DNA of 49,285 nucleotides from positions 1 to 49,285 of the forward strand of contig WGNF01000022.1 in NCBI GenBank assembly GCA_016124615.1, given 5' to 3'. Both the position numbers and the translations under genes were made by a program. This DNA is from Paracoccaceae bacterium (lineage in GTDB: Bacteria; Pseudomonadota; Alphaproteobacteria; Rhodobacterales; Rhodobacteraceae). This document shows, one piece after another, positions 23,920 to 32,457 of the stretch. Under the pieces are notes generated by a model. That model had not been told where the DNA came from. It did no database searches and saw only the letters and a program-made list of their open reading frames with translations. Numbering within the stretch: position 1 is the first letter of the stretch; every line of letters starts with the position of its first letter.

Positions 23920-24858
23920 ATGCCGACAACCTACACCGATCAGTTCTACTACATCGACCCCGCAAACCCGCCCGCCACGGGCGCTGCGCTGACCCCGGTG
24001 CAGCTGGCGGTGCTGGATTCCAATAACAATGGCCTGATACGGGCGGGCGACAGTTCCGGCTTTGGTGGCAACCGGACGTATGACTCGATCGGTGGCAGCC
24101 GTGTCACGGCGGTCTGGAACGGCGACCAGATCACGGTGGATGTGCATGGCGCCCCGGTCACCATCACCGGCGTCACCTTCTACCTTGCCAACGGCCAGTC
24201 GGTCTTCACGCCCGGCGACGGCCAGCACCTTGACCCGGCCACCTTCGATGGGTCGTCCTATGTGACGCAGGACACCCAGATGCCGGTGGGGCAGCTCGGG
24301 CCGCCTTGTTTCACGCCGGGAACCCTGATCGCCACGCCGCAGGGGGATCGGGCGGTGGAAACGCTGCAGCCGGGCGATCTGGTGCTGACGCAGGATCACG
24401 GGCCGCAGATGCTGCGCTGGATCGGCCAGCGGCAGGTGATCGGGCGCGGCGATTTCGCGCCGGTGCGCATCGCCGCCGGGGCGCTGGGCAACCGACGCGA
24501 TCTGCTGGTCTCGCCACAGCACCGGATGCTGGTCGGCGGCTGGCGGGCGCAACTGTTCTTCGGCGCCGACGAGGTGCTGGTGGCGGCGCGGCATCTGGTG
24601 AACGACACCACGATCCGGGTGCAGCCGCGGCCGCAGGTGACCTATATCCACCTGCTGTTCGACCGGCACGAGGTGATCTTTGCCGAGGGTGCGGCCACCG
24701 AAAGCTTCTACCCCGGCGAGACGATCCTGGCGGGCGATGCTGCGCTGCGGTCCGAAATCGTCTCGCTTTTCCCGGAACTTGACCCAGAAACCGAGGGCGG
24801 CTGGGATACCGCCCGCGCGGTGCCGCGCGGCGGCGAGGCGCGGGTGCTGGCGTGCTGA
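23920..24858 (+). CDS. Hint-domain (Hint_2) protein
   Basis: A 312-residue protein. An N-terminal beta-rich domain (about 1-125) precedes a Hint_2 module beginning at Cys130: CFTPGTLIATPQGDRAVETLQPGDLVLTQDHGPQMLRWIG. A conserved histidine follows in LLVSPQHRML (His201). Hint modules perform N-to-S acyl shifts in hedgehog and inteins. Here the catalytic Cys and His are kept but there is no obvious C-extein, so self-cleavage at the Gly-Pro-Pro before Cys130 is possible but unproven. No signal peptide; many related Rhodobacterales proteins leave by type I secretion. The start ATG at 23920 (MPTTYTDQFYYID) was chosen because the family pattern begins there; an in-frame upstream start at 23875 is possible. 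Confidence 0.82.
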   Translation: MPTTYTDQFYYIDPANPPATGAALTPVQLAVLDSNNNGLIRAGDSSGFGGNRTYDSIGGSRVTAVWNGDQITVDVHGAPVTITGVTFYLANGQSVFTPGDGQHLDPATFDGSSYVTQDTQMPVGQLGPPCFTPGTLIATPQGDRAVETLQPGDLVLTQDHGPQMLRWIGQRQVIGRGDFAPVRIAAGALGNRRDLLVSPQHRMLVGGWRAQLFFGADEVLVAARHLVNDTTIRVQPRPQVTYIHLLFDRHEVIFAEGAATESFYPGETILAGDAALRSEIVSLFPELDPETEGGWDTARAVPRGGEARVLAC

Positions 24859-24935
24859 CGGGCGAACGGCTGGCGCGGCCGGTGGTGTTGCGCTAGTCCT
24901 GAGGCGCGAAGCCACCGCAACGGGATCGGGGAACA

Positions 24936-25676
24936 ATGGCGAAGCCAGCGGCAAAACGCGGCACGGCACGGCCACGCAAGGCCAGCGCGCCCGCCCCCAG
25001 CCGGGGGCTGCGGCAGCGGATCGTGCGCTGGCTGCTGCGCGGGCTGGCCGTGCTGGCGGGCATCATGGTGGCGCTGGTGATGCTGTTCGACGTCGTGAAC
25101 CCGCCGACGACGCCCTACATGCTGTCGGAACGGATCCGGCTGGGCCATCTTGACCAGCAATGGGTGCCGATGGCCAAGATCGCGCCGGTGATGGCGCGCT
25201 CGGTCGTTGCGTCCGAGGATGCGAACTTCTGCCGCCACTGGGGCTTCGACCTTGCTGCGATCCGCGCCGCGGCCGAGGCGGGCGGCAGCCGAGGCGGGTC
25301 TACCATCACGCAGCAGGTCGTGAAGAACGTCTTTCTGTGGCAGGGCCACAGCTGGCCGCGCAAGGCGCTGGAGGCGCTGATGACTCCGGTGGTGGAGCTG
25401 TTCTGGTCGAAGCGGCGCATTCTTGAGGTCTATCTGAACGTGGCTGAATTCGGCGTCGGCACCTTCGGCGTGACGGCGGGGGCCGCCCGCAGCTTTGCGG
25501 TGGAACCCGGCGCGATCGGCCCGCATCAGGCGGCGTTGCTGGCCAGCGTGCTGCCCGACCCCAAGCGCCGCAACGCCGCCCACCCCACCGCCTATATGCG
25601 CAAACATGCGCAAGAGGTCGCGGATGGCGCCCAGACGATCGAGGCCGATGGCCGCGCCACCTGCTTCGAGCATTGA
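24936..25676 (+). CDS. mtgA: Monofunctional peptidoglycan glycosyltransferase MtgA
   Basis: A 246-residue inner-membrane enzyme that polymerises lipid II into glycan strands. A basic N-terminus and one transmembrane helix (about 35-53) precede the GT51 domain. The catalytic Glu94 is in SEDANFCRHWGFD, and GGSTITQQVVKNVFLW and KRRILEVYLNVAEFGVGTFGV are the conserved GT51 motifs. There is no transpeptidase domain, hence MtgA rather than a bifunctional PBP. The ATG is preceded by GGGGAAC. The stop is 59 bases before the FzlA-like gene. Confidence 0.93.
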   Translation: MAKPAAKRGTARPRKASAPAPSRGLRQRIVRWLLRGLAVLAGIMVALVMLFDVVNPPTTPYMLSERIRLGHLDQQWVPMAKIAPVMARSVVASEDANFCRHWGFDLAAIRAAAEAGGSRGGSTITQQVVKNVFLWQGHSWPRKALEALMTPVVELFWSKRRILEVYLNVAEFGVGTFGVTAGAARSFAVEPGAIGPHQAALLASVLPDPKRRNAAHPTAYMRKHAQEVADGAQTIEADGRATCFEH

Positions 25677-25735
25677 ATTCGGCGCGGGGGCGGGGCATTG
25701 AAGGAAAACCGTCACATGTCCGGATTGCCTTGCCG

Positions 25736-26401
25736 ATGAACCGTCTGTTCCATGCGCCCCTCTCGCCCTATTGCCGCAAGGTCCGCCTGACGCTGGCCGA
25801 GAAGCGGATCGAGGTGGAACTGATCGAGGAACGCTACTGGGAACAGTCGCCCGAGTTCCTGCGCCGGAACCCGGCGGGCAAGGTGCCGGTGCTGCGCCTT
25901 GACGGTGTCACGCTGACCGAAAGCCAGGCGATCTGCGAGTTGCTGGAGGATCGTTATCCGACCCCGCCGCTGATGCCCAAGACCCCCGAGGACCGCTATG
26001 AGGTGCGCCGCCTTTGCGCCTGGTTCGATGACAAGTTCCACAACGAGGTGACGTCGAAGCTGCTCTATGAGCGGGTGAACAAGAAGATCATGGGGCTGGG
26101 CTATCCGGATTCGAAGAACGTCAAGACCGGCGCGCAGAAGATCAAATACCACCTCGACTATCTCGGCTGGCTGCTGGATCAGCGCCGCTGGCTGGCGGGT
26201 GACGCGATGACGCTGGCCGATTTCGCCGCGGCCGCGCATCTGTCCTGCCTCGACTATATCTCGGACGTCGACTGGAACCGGAACGCCAACGTCAAGGACT
26301 GGTACGCCAAGATCAAGTCGCGACCCTCGTTCCGGACGCTGCTGGTCGATCAGGTGCCGGGGTTCCCGCCGCCGGCGCATTACGCCGATCTGGATTTCTG
26401 A
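25736..26401 (+). CDS. fzlA: FzlA-like glutathione S-transferase-family protein (FtsZ-binding candidate)
   Basis: A 221-residue GST-fold protein. The thioredoxin-like N-terminus [51 protein letters not shown] and the helical C-terminal domain with [29 protein letters not shown] match Caulobacter FzlA, which binds FtsZ and promotes septal wall synthesis. The C-terminus [18 protein letters not shown] also resembles FzlA. The neighbouring gene is mtgA, another cell-wall gene. The start ATG at 25736 gives the family N-terminus. A generic GST cannot be excluded by sequence alone, so the symbol is a strong inference. Confidence 0.85.
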   Translation: MNRLFHAPLSPYCRKVRLTLAEKRIEVELIEERYWEQSPEFLRRNPAGKVPVLRLDGVTLTESQAICELLEDRYPTPPLMPKTPEDRYEVRRLCAWFDDKFHNEVTSKLLYERVNKKIMGLGYPDSKNVKTGAQKIKYHLDYLGWLLDQRRWLAGDAMTLADFAAAAHLSCLDYISDVDWNRNANVKDWYAKIKSRPSFRTLLVDQVPGFPPPAHYADLDF

Positions 26402-26410
26402 GCGGCCGAC

Positions 26411-26464
26411 GCCGGGGGTTTCACACCCCCGGACCCCCGTGGGATACTTGTGCCAGCAAGAAAG
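26411..26464 (+). repeat. Dispersed terminator-like repeat, copy A
   Basis: GCCGGGGG, a short loop, CCCCCGGACCCCCG, then GGGATACTTGTGCCAGCAAG. The hairpin CCGGGGGT/ACCCCCGG (26412-26432) begins 10 bases after the fzlA stop. Copy B at 37742-37789 (minus) has the same order of blocks. See findings. Confidence 0.7.
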
Positions 26465-26475
26465 TGGGAGGCAGG

Positions 26476-27513
26476 GTGGAACCCGCCACGCTGAAAGCGC
26501 GACTCGGTGAACAGGCTGCGGCCGAGGGGTTTTCGGCGGCGCGGATCTGTCGCCCCGATGCGATCCCCGAGGCGGCGGCGCGGCTGGCCGAATTCGTTGA
26601 TGCCGGGCGGCATGGGCAGATGGGCTGGATGGCGGAGCGCATGGCATGGCGCGGCGATCCGGCGGCGCTGTGGCCCGCGGCGCAAAGCGTGGTGATGCTG
26701 GCGGAAAGCTATACGCCCGACACCGATCCGCTGGCGGTGCTGAAGGCGCGCGACCGCGGGGCGATCAGCGTTTACGCGCGGGGCAAGGATTACCACGATC
26801 TGGTCAAGAAGCGGCTGAAGCGGCTGGGGCGCTGGCTGATCGAGACCGGTGGCGGCGAGATCAAGGTGTTCGTCGATACCGCGCCGGTGATGGAAAAGCC
26901 GTTGGCGCAGGCGGCGGGGCTGGGCTGGCAGGGCAAGCATACCAACCTCGTGTCGCGCGATCTGGGCAGCTGGTTCTTTCTGGGCGCGATCTTCACCACG
27001 CTGGTGCTGCCGCCCGATACGCCCGAACCCGACCATTGCGGCAGTTGCCGCGCCTGCCTTGACATCTGCCCGACGGCGGCGTTTCCGGCGCCCTATCGGC
27101 TCGACGCCCGACGCTGCATTTCCTACCTGACGATCGAGCATCACGGGCCGGTGGAAGAGGCGCTGCGGCCGCTGCTGGGCAACCGCATCTATGGCTGCGA
27201 CGATTGTCTGGCGGTCTGCCCGTGGAACAAGTTCGCGGTGGCGGCCAGCGACATCGGCTATGCCGACCGGGTGGGGGCGCCGCCGCTGGCGGACCTGGCG
27301 GCGCTGGACGATGCGGCCTTTCGCGCGCGCTTTTCCGGCAGCCCGATCAAGCGCATCGGGCGCGACCGGTTCCTGCGCAACGTGCTCTATGCCATCGGCA
27401 ACAGCGGCGATCGGGCATTGCGGGCGGCGGCGGCGGTGCATCTGGGTGACCCCGATCCGGCGGTGGCCGATGCCGCCCGCTGGGCAGTGGAGCGGTTGCA
27501 CACCGCCATGTGA
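26476..27513 (+). CDS. queG: Epoxyqueuosine reductase QueG
   Basis: A 345-residue cobalamin and iron-sulfur enzyme that converts epoxyqueuosine to queuosine in tRNA. The cobalamin-binding N-terminal domain has [20 protein letters not shown] and [38 protein letters not shown]. Two ferredoxin-like cysteine sets follow, [16 protein letters not shown] and [13 protein letters not shown]. The C-terminus contains a HEAT-like repeat ([24 protein letters not shown]). The start is taken as GTG 26476 (protein begins [11 protein letters not shown]), because GGGAGG (26466-26471) is just upstream; a GTG at 26464 overlaps that SD. It is separated from fzlA by copy A of the repeat. Confidence 0.93.
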   Translation: MEPATLKARLGEQAAAEGFSAARICRPDAIPEAAARLAEFVDAGRHGQMGWMAERMAWRGDPAALWPAAQSVVMLAESYTPDTDPLAVLKARDRGAISVYARGKDYHDLVKKRLKRLGRWLIETGGGEIKVFVDTAPVMEKPLAQAAGLGWQGKHTNLVSRDLGSWFFLGAIFTTLVLPPDTPEPDHCGSCRACLDICPTAAFPAPYRLDARRCISYLTIEHHGPVEEALRPLLGNRIYGCDDCLAVCPWNKFAVAASDIGYADRVGAPPLADLAALDDAAFRARFSGSPIKRIGRDRFLRNVLYAIGNSGDRALRAAAAVHLGDPDPAVADAARWAVERLHTAM

Positions 27514-27593
27514 TTGCCGCGTGATGGTCCCGATTCCCGCCATGATTGTGCGAGAGTGTAATGCTTCATTCAGCACTCGGAGGAGTTGGTCTC

Positions 27594-27980
27594 ATGCAGA
27601 TCCTTCCCGGAAGCCCCGCGTTCCTGGCGCTTTCTCTTCTGCTGTACTTCGTGCTCGTCAACTGTTTGACGTTTCTGCTGTTTCAGATCGACGCCCGGCG
27701 AGCCGAGGCGGACGAGCGACGCATTCCCGAAAGCATGCTGCTGGTGCTGTCGGCCTTTGGTGGCACGCCCGCGGCCAAGCTGGCGGCGCGCTGGGTTGAT
27801 CACGAAAACCGCAATGAATGCTTTTCGGGCACGCTGAACCTGATCGTGGCGGCGCATCTGATGACCGCGGTGACCCTGAACACCGCCAAGGGCCAAGAGA
27901 TGGTGCTGGATTTCGGTCATTCGACGGCGCAGATCGTGACGACCCTGACCAGCGCCCCCCCGGCGGGCCAGAAAAGCTGA
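27594..27980 (+). CDS. DUF1294 family membrane protein
   Basis: A 128-residue protein. The DUF1294 pattern appears in LLLYFVLVNCLTFLLFQIDARRAEADERRIPESMLLVLSAFGGTPAAKLAARWVDHENR: a first membrane helix, a basic loop, then a glycine-rich second helix. A third hydrophobic stretch (TLNLIVAAHLMTAVTL) follows. Function unknown. The start ATG at 27594 is preceded by GGAGGAG eight bases away; an in-frame ATG at 27546 lies before this SD and is unlikely. Confidence 0.8.
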   Translation: MQILPGSPAFLALSLLLYFVLVNCLTFLLFQIDARRAEADERRIPESMLLVLSAFGGTPAAKLAARWVDHENRNECFSGTLNLIVAAHLMTAVTLNTAKGQEMVLDFGHSTAQIVTTLTSAPPAGQKS

Positions 27981-28073
27981 CACCGGGGCGCCGTGCGCGC
28001 CCTCCGGCTTTCGTGCGCGAAGGTGAGAGGGAATCGTGGTAAGCTGTTCCTCCAGTCATTTGGGAGGAGAGCC

Positions 28074-28268
28074 ATGACACGCCATATCATCGACCACCCG
28101 CGTGGTGGCAAGGACGGCGACCGGGCCCGCGCCTATGTGCAGATCGAGCGGACCACGGGCGAGCCCGGCCCGGCCGAGCGTGTGCTGCATCGCACCGCCT
28201 CGACCGGTCGCGATGACGGCCAGCGGCTGCGCGAATACGTCAAGATCGAGCGGCAGGCGGCGGAATAG
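28074..28268 (+). CDS. 64-residue basic protein of unknown function
   Basis: A small, highly charged protein with no signal peptide. It contains an internal near-repeat: RARAYVQIER at about 17-26 and RLREYVKIER at about 51-60, suggesting a duplicated amphipathic segment. The ATG at 28074 has GGGAGGAG in front, and the gene is followed by a 12-bp terminator at 28271-28299, so it is likely a true gene. I do not recognise the family. Confidence 0.7.
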   Translation: MTRHIIDHPRGGKDGDRARAYVQIERTTGEPGPAERVLHRTASTGRDDGQRLREYVKIERQAAE

Positions 28269-28270
28269 CA

Positions 28271-28299
28271 AAAGGCGCGCCCGGCCGGGGCGCGCCTTT
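28271..28299. terminator. Bidirectional terminator between the small gene and ilvE
   Basis: AAAGGCGCGCCC (28271-28282) pairs fully with GGGCGCGCCTTT (28288-28299), 5-base loop GGCCG, followed by CGTTCT on plus. It lies between convergent genes, serving the 64-aa gene and ilvE. Confidence 0.88.
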
Positions 28300-28323
28300 C
28301 GTTCTGTCGGTCCGGTCGCGCGG

Positions 28324-29193
28324 TCAGGCGCGGACCAGTTTCTCGTAATCCGTCGCGATGTCGCGGGTCAGCGCGCCAACCTCGAACGTGTAGGGGCCGA
28401 TCTCGCCGACCGGGGTCACCTCGGCGGCGGTGCCGGTCAGCCAGCACTGCTCGAAGCTTTCCAGCTCTTCGGGCAGGATGTGGCGTTCGTGCACGGTGAT
28501 ACCCTTGGCCCTCAGCATGCCGATGACGGTTTGCCGCGTCAGCCCGTTCAGGAAGCAATCGGCCAGCGGCGTATGCACCTCGCCGCCCTTCACGAAGAAG
28601 ATGTTGGCGCCGGTCGCCTCGGCCACGTAGCCGCGGTAATCCATGAACAGCGCGTCGGAACAGCCCTTGGCCTCGGCCGCGTGCTTGGACATGGTGCAGA
28701 TCATGTAAAGCCCGGCGGCCTTGGCTGCGACGGGGATGGTTTCAGGCGAGGGCCGTTTCCATTTCGAGATGTCAAGCTTGGCGCCCTTCATCTTGGCGTC
28801 GCCGTAATAGGCGCCCCATTCCCAGCCCGCGACAGCCATCCGCACCGGGTTGCGCTTGGCGGAAACCCCCATGTCTTCCCCCGAACCGCGCCAGGCGACG
28901 GCGCGGACATAGGCATCCGTCCAGCCGTTGGCCTTCAGCATGGCGTATTTCGCCTCTTCGATCTGATCGACCGTGTAGGGGATGACCATGTCGAGCAACT
29001 CGCCCGATTTCAGCAACCGCGCAGAATGTTCGCGGCCCTTGAAGATCTTGCCGTTGTAGCACCGCTCGCCCTCGAACACCGAGGAAGCGTAGTGCAACGC
29101 ATGGGTCAGCACATGCACCCTTGCATCCCGCCAGGGCAGCATTGCACCATCCATCCAGATCCATCCGTCACGATCGTCATAGGCACCGGCCAT
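28324..29193 (-). CDS. ilvE: Branched-chain amino acid aminotransferase IlvE
   Basis: A 289-residue class IV PLP aminotransferase. It transfers amino groups between glutamate and the keto acids of valine, leucine and isoleucine. Lys158 (PVAAKAAGLYMICTMSK) is in the PLP-lysine position. Other family blocks are VHVLTHALHYASSVFEGERCYNGKIF near the N-terminus and DYRGYVAEATGANIFFVKGGEVHTP and LTGTAAEVTPVGEI near the end. The start ATG follows GGAGGA. It is divergent from petP. Length and motifs are normal. Confidence 0.94.
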   Translation of the reverse strand: MAGAYDDRDGWIWMDGAMLPWRDARVHVLTHALHYASSVFEGERCYNGKIFKGREHSARLLKSGELLDMVIPYTVDQIEEAKYAMLKANGWTDAYVRAVAWRGSGEDMGVSAKRNPVRMAVAGWEWGAYYGDAKMKGAKLDISKWKRPSPETIPVAAKAAGLYMICTMSKHAAEAKGCSDALFMDYRGYVAEATGANIFFVKGGEVHTPLADCFLNGLTRQTVIGMLRAKGITVHERHILPEELESFEQCWLTGTAAEVTPVGEIGPYTFEVGALTRDIATDYEKLVRA

Positions 29194-29301
29194 TTGGTCC
29201 TCCGTTCGGCCCCAGCGGGGTCTCTTTGCATAAGTTGCGCATCAAAGGTCCGATATGGACATAATCTTGCGCGAAATCTGCCGTTCGGTAGCAATTGATT
29301 C

Positions 29302-29330
29302 TTGGAAAGTCAACAAGGCTGACATAAAAT
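29302..29330 (+). promoter_or_regulatory. petP promoter with dyad operator in the spacer
   Basis: TTGGAA (29302-29307), a 17-base spacer, TAAAAT (29325-29330). The spacer is filled by a dyad, GTCAAC-AAG-GCTGAC (29309-29323), a place where a MarR-type repressor such as PetP would block polymerase. The same layout occurs at gltD (15792-15815), with the 19-bp element ending on the first base of the -10. Confidence 0.65.
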
Positions 29331-29369
29331 AAGCAGAACGCACAAGATTTGTGATCCACGGGGGCGGCA

Positions 29370-29879
29370 ATGGCGGAAGGCGGCGCGGGGCCGGGAGGCG
29401 GCGAAAGCCTGCTGTTTCTGACCGACGAGCAGTTGCGCAAGGGCATCGAGGCGATGTTCTTTGCCTATCGCGGCTTTACCGCCGATCCCGACCGCATTCT
29501 GGAACGGTATGAATACGGCCGCGCCCACCACCGGGCGCTGCACTTCATCCATCGCAGCCCCAACACGACCGTGAACAACCTGCTTTCGATGCTGGGCGTT
29601 ACCAAGCAATCGCTGAACCGGGTGCTGCGCACGCTGATCGAGGACGGGCTGGTGGAAAGCCGGGTGGGCCGCAAGGACAAGCGCGAACGCCATCTGGTGC
29701 TGACCGACAAGGGCGCCCAGCTGGAACGCGAACTGTCCGAGGCGCAGCGGGGCCGGATGCGGGCGGCCTACCGCGCCGCCGGGCCGCAGGCGGTGGCGGG
29801 TTTCCGGCAGGTGCTGGAGGCGATGATGGAGCCCGACATGCGACGCCAGTACCAGAAATTGCGGGATGGCGGCGCATGA
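29370..29879 (+). CDS. petP: MarR-family transcriptional regulator PetP
   Basis: A 169-residue winged-helix regulator. The recognition region is FIHRSPNTTVNNLLSMLGVTKQSLNRVLRTLIEDGLVESRVGRKDKRERHLVLTDKGAQL, a complete MarR HTH and wing. The gene overlaps the response regulator downstream (ATGA), which is the petP-petR arrangement of Rhodobacter, and both lie next to ilvE as in many Rhodobacterales. The operator-like dyad in its own promoter suggests autorepression. The ATG at 29370 has only a weak SD (GGGGGCGGC). Confidence 0.88.
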   Translation: MAEGGAGPGGGESLLFLTDEQLRKGIEAMFFAYRGFTADPDRILERYEYGRAHHRALHFIHRSPNTTVNNLLSMLGVTKQSLNRVLRTLIEDGLVESRVGRKDKRERHLVLTDKGAQLERELSEAQRGRMRAAYRAAGPQAVAGFRQVLEAMMEPDMRRQYQKLRDGGA

Positions 29880-30580
29880 CGACCGATGCCGATATCCATC
29901 TGCTGATCGTCGATGATGATGAACGCATTCGCGGGCTGTTGCAGAAATTCCTGATCCGCAGCGGGTTCTGGGTCACGGCCGCGCGCGATGCGGCACATGC
30001 GCGGCGGCTGCTGGAAGGGCTCGACTTCGATTTGATCGTGCTGGACGTGATGATGCCGGGCGAGGACGGCATCAGCCTGACGCGGGCGCTCAGGGCCCGG
30101 ATGGCAACGCCGATCCTGCTGTTGACGGCGCGGGGCGAGACCGGCAGCCGGATCGAGGGGTTGGAGGCCGGGGCCGACGACTATCTGGCCAAGCCCTTCG
30201 AGCCGAAAGAACTGTTGCTGCGCATCAACGCCATCCTGCGCCGCGCGCCCGCCGCCCGCCCGGCCGAGTTGGGGCCGAAGGTGCTGCACCTTGGCCCCGT
30301 GCGCTACGAGATCGAGCGTGGCGAGCTGTGGCGGGGGTCCGATCTGATCCGCCTGACCGCGACGGAGGCGGCGCTGATGCGCATCTTCGCCACCCAGCCC
30401 GGCGCGGCGGTCAGCCGGGAACAGCTCGTGTCCGACCTCGGGCGGGATGACGGGCAGGCAACGGCGCGGGCGGTGGACGTGCAGATCACCCGGTTGCGGC
30501 GCAAGATCGAGGCGGATTCGCGCCAACCACGCTATCTGCAGACGGTGCGCGGATCGGGCTACATGCTGTCGCCGGATTAG
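29876..30580 (+). CDS. petR: OmpR-family response regulator PetR
   Basis: A 234-residue response regulator. The receiver domain has the acidic pair at 13-14, phospho-acceptor Asp57 (LDVMMPGEDG) and Lys106 (LAKPFEPKELL). The C-terminal OmpR winged helix contains LTATEAALMRIFATQPGAAVSREQLV and TVRGSGYMLSPD. In R. capsulatus PetR is essential and is encoded upstream of the cytochrome bc1 genes petABC; here the next gene downstream is a secreted protein, not petA. No histidine kinase is nearby. The start overlaps petP by 4 bases. The 204-base gap after its stop holds no gene I can support. Confidence 0.9.
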   Translation: MTTDADIHLLIVDDDERIRGLLQKFLIRSGFWVTAARDAAHARRLLEGLDFDLIVLDVMMPGEDGISLTRALRARMATPILLLTARGETGSRIEGLEAGADDYLAKPFEPKELLLRINAILRRAPAARPAELGPKVLHLGPVRYEIERGELWRGSDLIRLTATEAALMRIFATQPGAAVSREQLVSDLGRDDGQATARAVDVQITRLRRKIEADSRQPRYLQTVRGSGYMLSPD

Positions 30581-30784
30581 GGCGCGGTGTCCGAACGGCC
30601 CGAAAACCGGGGTTCAGCCGATGCGGACCGGGTTCGGCAGGCGGAATGGTGCTGTCCCGCGACAGCGACAAGGCGATGGCGATCGCCCCGACCTCACACT
30701 GTCATTGACCGGTGCCCTGCCGAAGATATCCTGACGGCACCGTGATCGCGGAACGTCCGCGCACGTCAGACCGGAGAGGGCTCG

Positions 30785-31282
30785 ATGGTACGGTTTCGCA
30801 ACTGTGGCGCGGTCATCACCGCGCTGTTTCTGTTCGTCCCGCAGGCGCAGGCGGGCGATCTGGTGGAATACAGTCAGGTGGGTGTCTGGGATGTGATGGT
30901 CGATCCGTCGACCGGCAACGGCTGCCTGATCACCGCCGATTTCGATGACGGGTCCGAGGTGCGCATCGGGCTCGACCGCGATCAGGGCAATGGCTACGTG
31001 ATGGCGATGAACGATGCCTGGGGCGACATCACCGATGACGCCACCTATGACATCAGCTTCGCGGTCGACAATCAGCGCTACAACGGCAAGGCCACTGGTG
31101 TGCACCTCGACGACTTGCCGGGGGTCGATATTCCGGTGGGGAACGCCGACTTCTTCGGCGATCTTGCGCAGAAATCGACGCTGACGCTGTATGCCGGGCA
31201 TACCGAGGTGATGAAGATCGACCTGACCGACGCCGGCCGCGCGATGGAAGGGCTGATCGCCTGCCAGAAGGCGCAGGGATGA
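30785..31282 (+). CDS. Secreted/periplasmic protein of unknown function
   Basis: A 165-residue protein with a signal peptide (MVRFRNCGAVITALFLFVPQAQA, cleavage before GDLVEYS). The mature part is acidic and beta-strand-like (VGVWDVMVDPSTGNGCLITADFDDGSEVRIGLD ... DISFAVDNQRYNGKATG), with two cysteines (GNGCLI and LIACQK) that could form a disulfide. I do not recognise a named family. The SD GGAGAGG is correctly placed. It is followed after 7 bases by the HDAC-like gene, possibly cotranscribed. Confidence 0.75.
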   Translation: MVRFRNCGAVITALFLFVPQAQAGDLVEYSQVGVWDVMVDPSTGNGCLITADFDDGSEVRIGLDRDQGNGYVMAMNDAWGDITDDATYDISFAVDNQRYNGKATGVHLDDLPGVDIPVGNADFFGDLAQKSTLTLYAGHTEVMKIDLTDAGRAMEGLIACQKAQG

Positions 31283-31289
31283 CCGGCCG

Positions 31290-32219
31290 GTGACCACTGC
31301 GCTTTTCACCCATCCGGCAAGTCGGGCGCATCTGGCGCCCCCCGGCCATCCGGAACGGGTGGCGCGCATCGAGGCGGTGGAACAGGTACTGGCGGGCCTT
31401 GACGGGCTGGACCGGCGGCAGGCACCGCGCGCCGCGGCGGTGGAGGTGTTGCGCTGTCATTCGGCGGCCTATCTCGCGGGTATCGAGGCGGCGATCCCCA
31501 CCACGGGCTTTGCCGCGCTGGATGCCGACACGTTTGTTTCGCCCGGCTCGTTTGACGCGGCGCTGCGTGCGGTCGGCGGTGTTTGCGCGGCGGTCGATCT
31601 GGTGCTGTCGGGCGGGGCGGCGAATGCCTTTGTCGGCTGTCGCCCGCCCGGCCACCATGCCGAGCGCGAGACGGCGATGGGGTTTTGCCTGTTGGGCAAC
31701 GTCGCCATCGGGGCCAAGCGCGCGCTGGACCATCACGGGCTGGCCCGCGTCGCGGTGCTGGATTTCGACGTCCACCACGGCAACGGCACACAGGATCTGC
31801 TGTGGGACGAGGGCCGCGCCTTCTTCGCCTCGTCGCACCAGATGCCGCTTTATCCCGGCAGCGGGTATCCGGCAGAGCAGGGGGCGCAGGGCCAGATCCT
31901 GAACCTGCCGCTGGCCCCCGGCACCGGCGGCGCCGAGATGCGCGTGGCGTGGGAGGGGGCGATCCTGCCCGCGGCGCTGGCCTTCCGCCCCGATCTGATC
32001 CTGATCTCGGCCGGGTTCGACGCCCATGCCGCCGATCCGCTGGGCGGGCTGAACTGGGAAACCGAAGATTTCACCTGGCTGACCCAGCGCATCTGTGACC
32101 TTGCCGAGGCGGTTTGTGGCGGGCGGGTGGTCTCGACACTCGAAGGGGGATATGATTTGCAGGCCTTGGCGGCCTCGGTCGCCGCGCATGTACAGGTGTT
32201 GAAGGAGCGGGGCGGATGA
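31290..32219 (+). CDS. Histone deacetylase / acetylpolyamine amidohydrolase family protein
   Basis: A 309-residue zinc-dependent deacetylase. Family motifs: HPERVARIEAV near the start, RPPGHHAERETAMGFCLLGNVAIGA (catalytic His-His), VLDFDVHHGNGTQDLLW (zinc Asp and His) and LISAGFDAHAADPLGGL (second zinc Asp), then LEGGYDLQALAASV. The natural substrate in bacteria is usually unknown (acetylpolyamine or acetylated protein lysines). The start is GTG at 31290. Its stop overlaps the xseB ATG, so it heads the xseB-ispA-dxs unit or is cotranscribed with it. Confidence 0.88.
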   Translation: MTTALFTHPASRAHLAPPGHPERVARIEAVEQVLAGLDGLDRRQAPRAAAVEVLRCHSAAYLAGIEAAIPTTGFAALDADTFVSPGSFDAALRAVGGVCAAVDLVLSGGAANAFVGCRPPGHHAERETAMGFCLLGNVAIGAKRALDHHGLARVAVLDFDVHHGNGTQDLLWDEGRAFFASSHQMPLYPGSGYPAEQGAQGQILNLPLAPGTGGAEMRVAWEGAILPAALAFRPDLILISAGFDAHAADPLGGLNWETEDFTWLTQRICDLAEAVCGGRVVSTLEGGYDLQALAASVAAHVQVLKERGG

Positions 32220-32455
32220 CGGGCAAGCCAGTCGCGGAAATGAGCTTTGAAGAGGCGATGGCGGCGCTGGAGCAGGTCGTAACCCGGCTGGAGCGGGGCG
32301 ACGTGCCGCTGGAAGAGTCGATCACGCTCTATGAACAGGGCGCCGCGCTGAAGGCGCATTGCGCCGCCAAGCTGAAAGCCGCCGAGGAAAAGGTGGAACT
32401 GATCCGCGTGGCCGAGGGCCGCGCGGCGGGCACGACGCCGGTAGAAGGCCTCTGA
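32216..32455 (+). CDS. xseB: Exodeoxyribonuclease VII small subunit XseB
   Basis: A 79-residue subunit with the family signature FEEAMAALEQVVTRLERGDVPLEESITLYEQGAALKAHCAAKLKAAEEKVELI. It assembles in several copies on XseA to degrade single-stranded DNA. The ATG overlaps the upstream stop by 4 bases and the stop lies 2 bases before the ispA start. The xseB-ispA-dxs order is widespread in proteobacteria. Confidence 0.95.
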   Translation: MTGKPVAEMSFEEAMAALEQVVTRLERGDVPLEESITLYEQGAALKAHCAAKLKAAEEKVELIRVAEGRAAGTTPVEGL

Positions 32456-32457
32456 CC

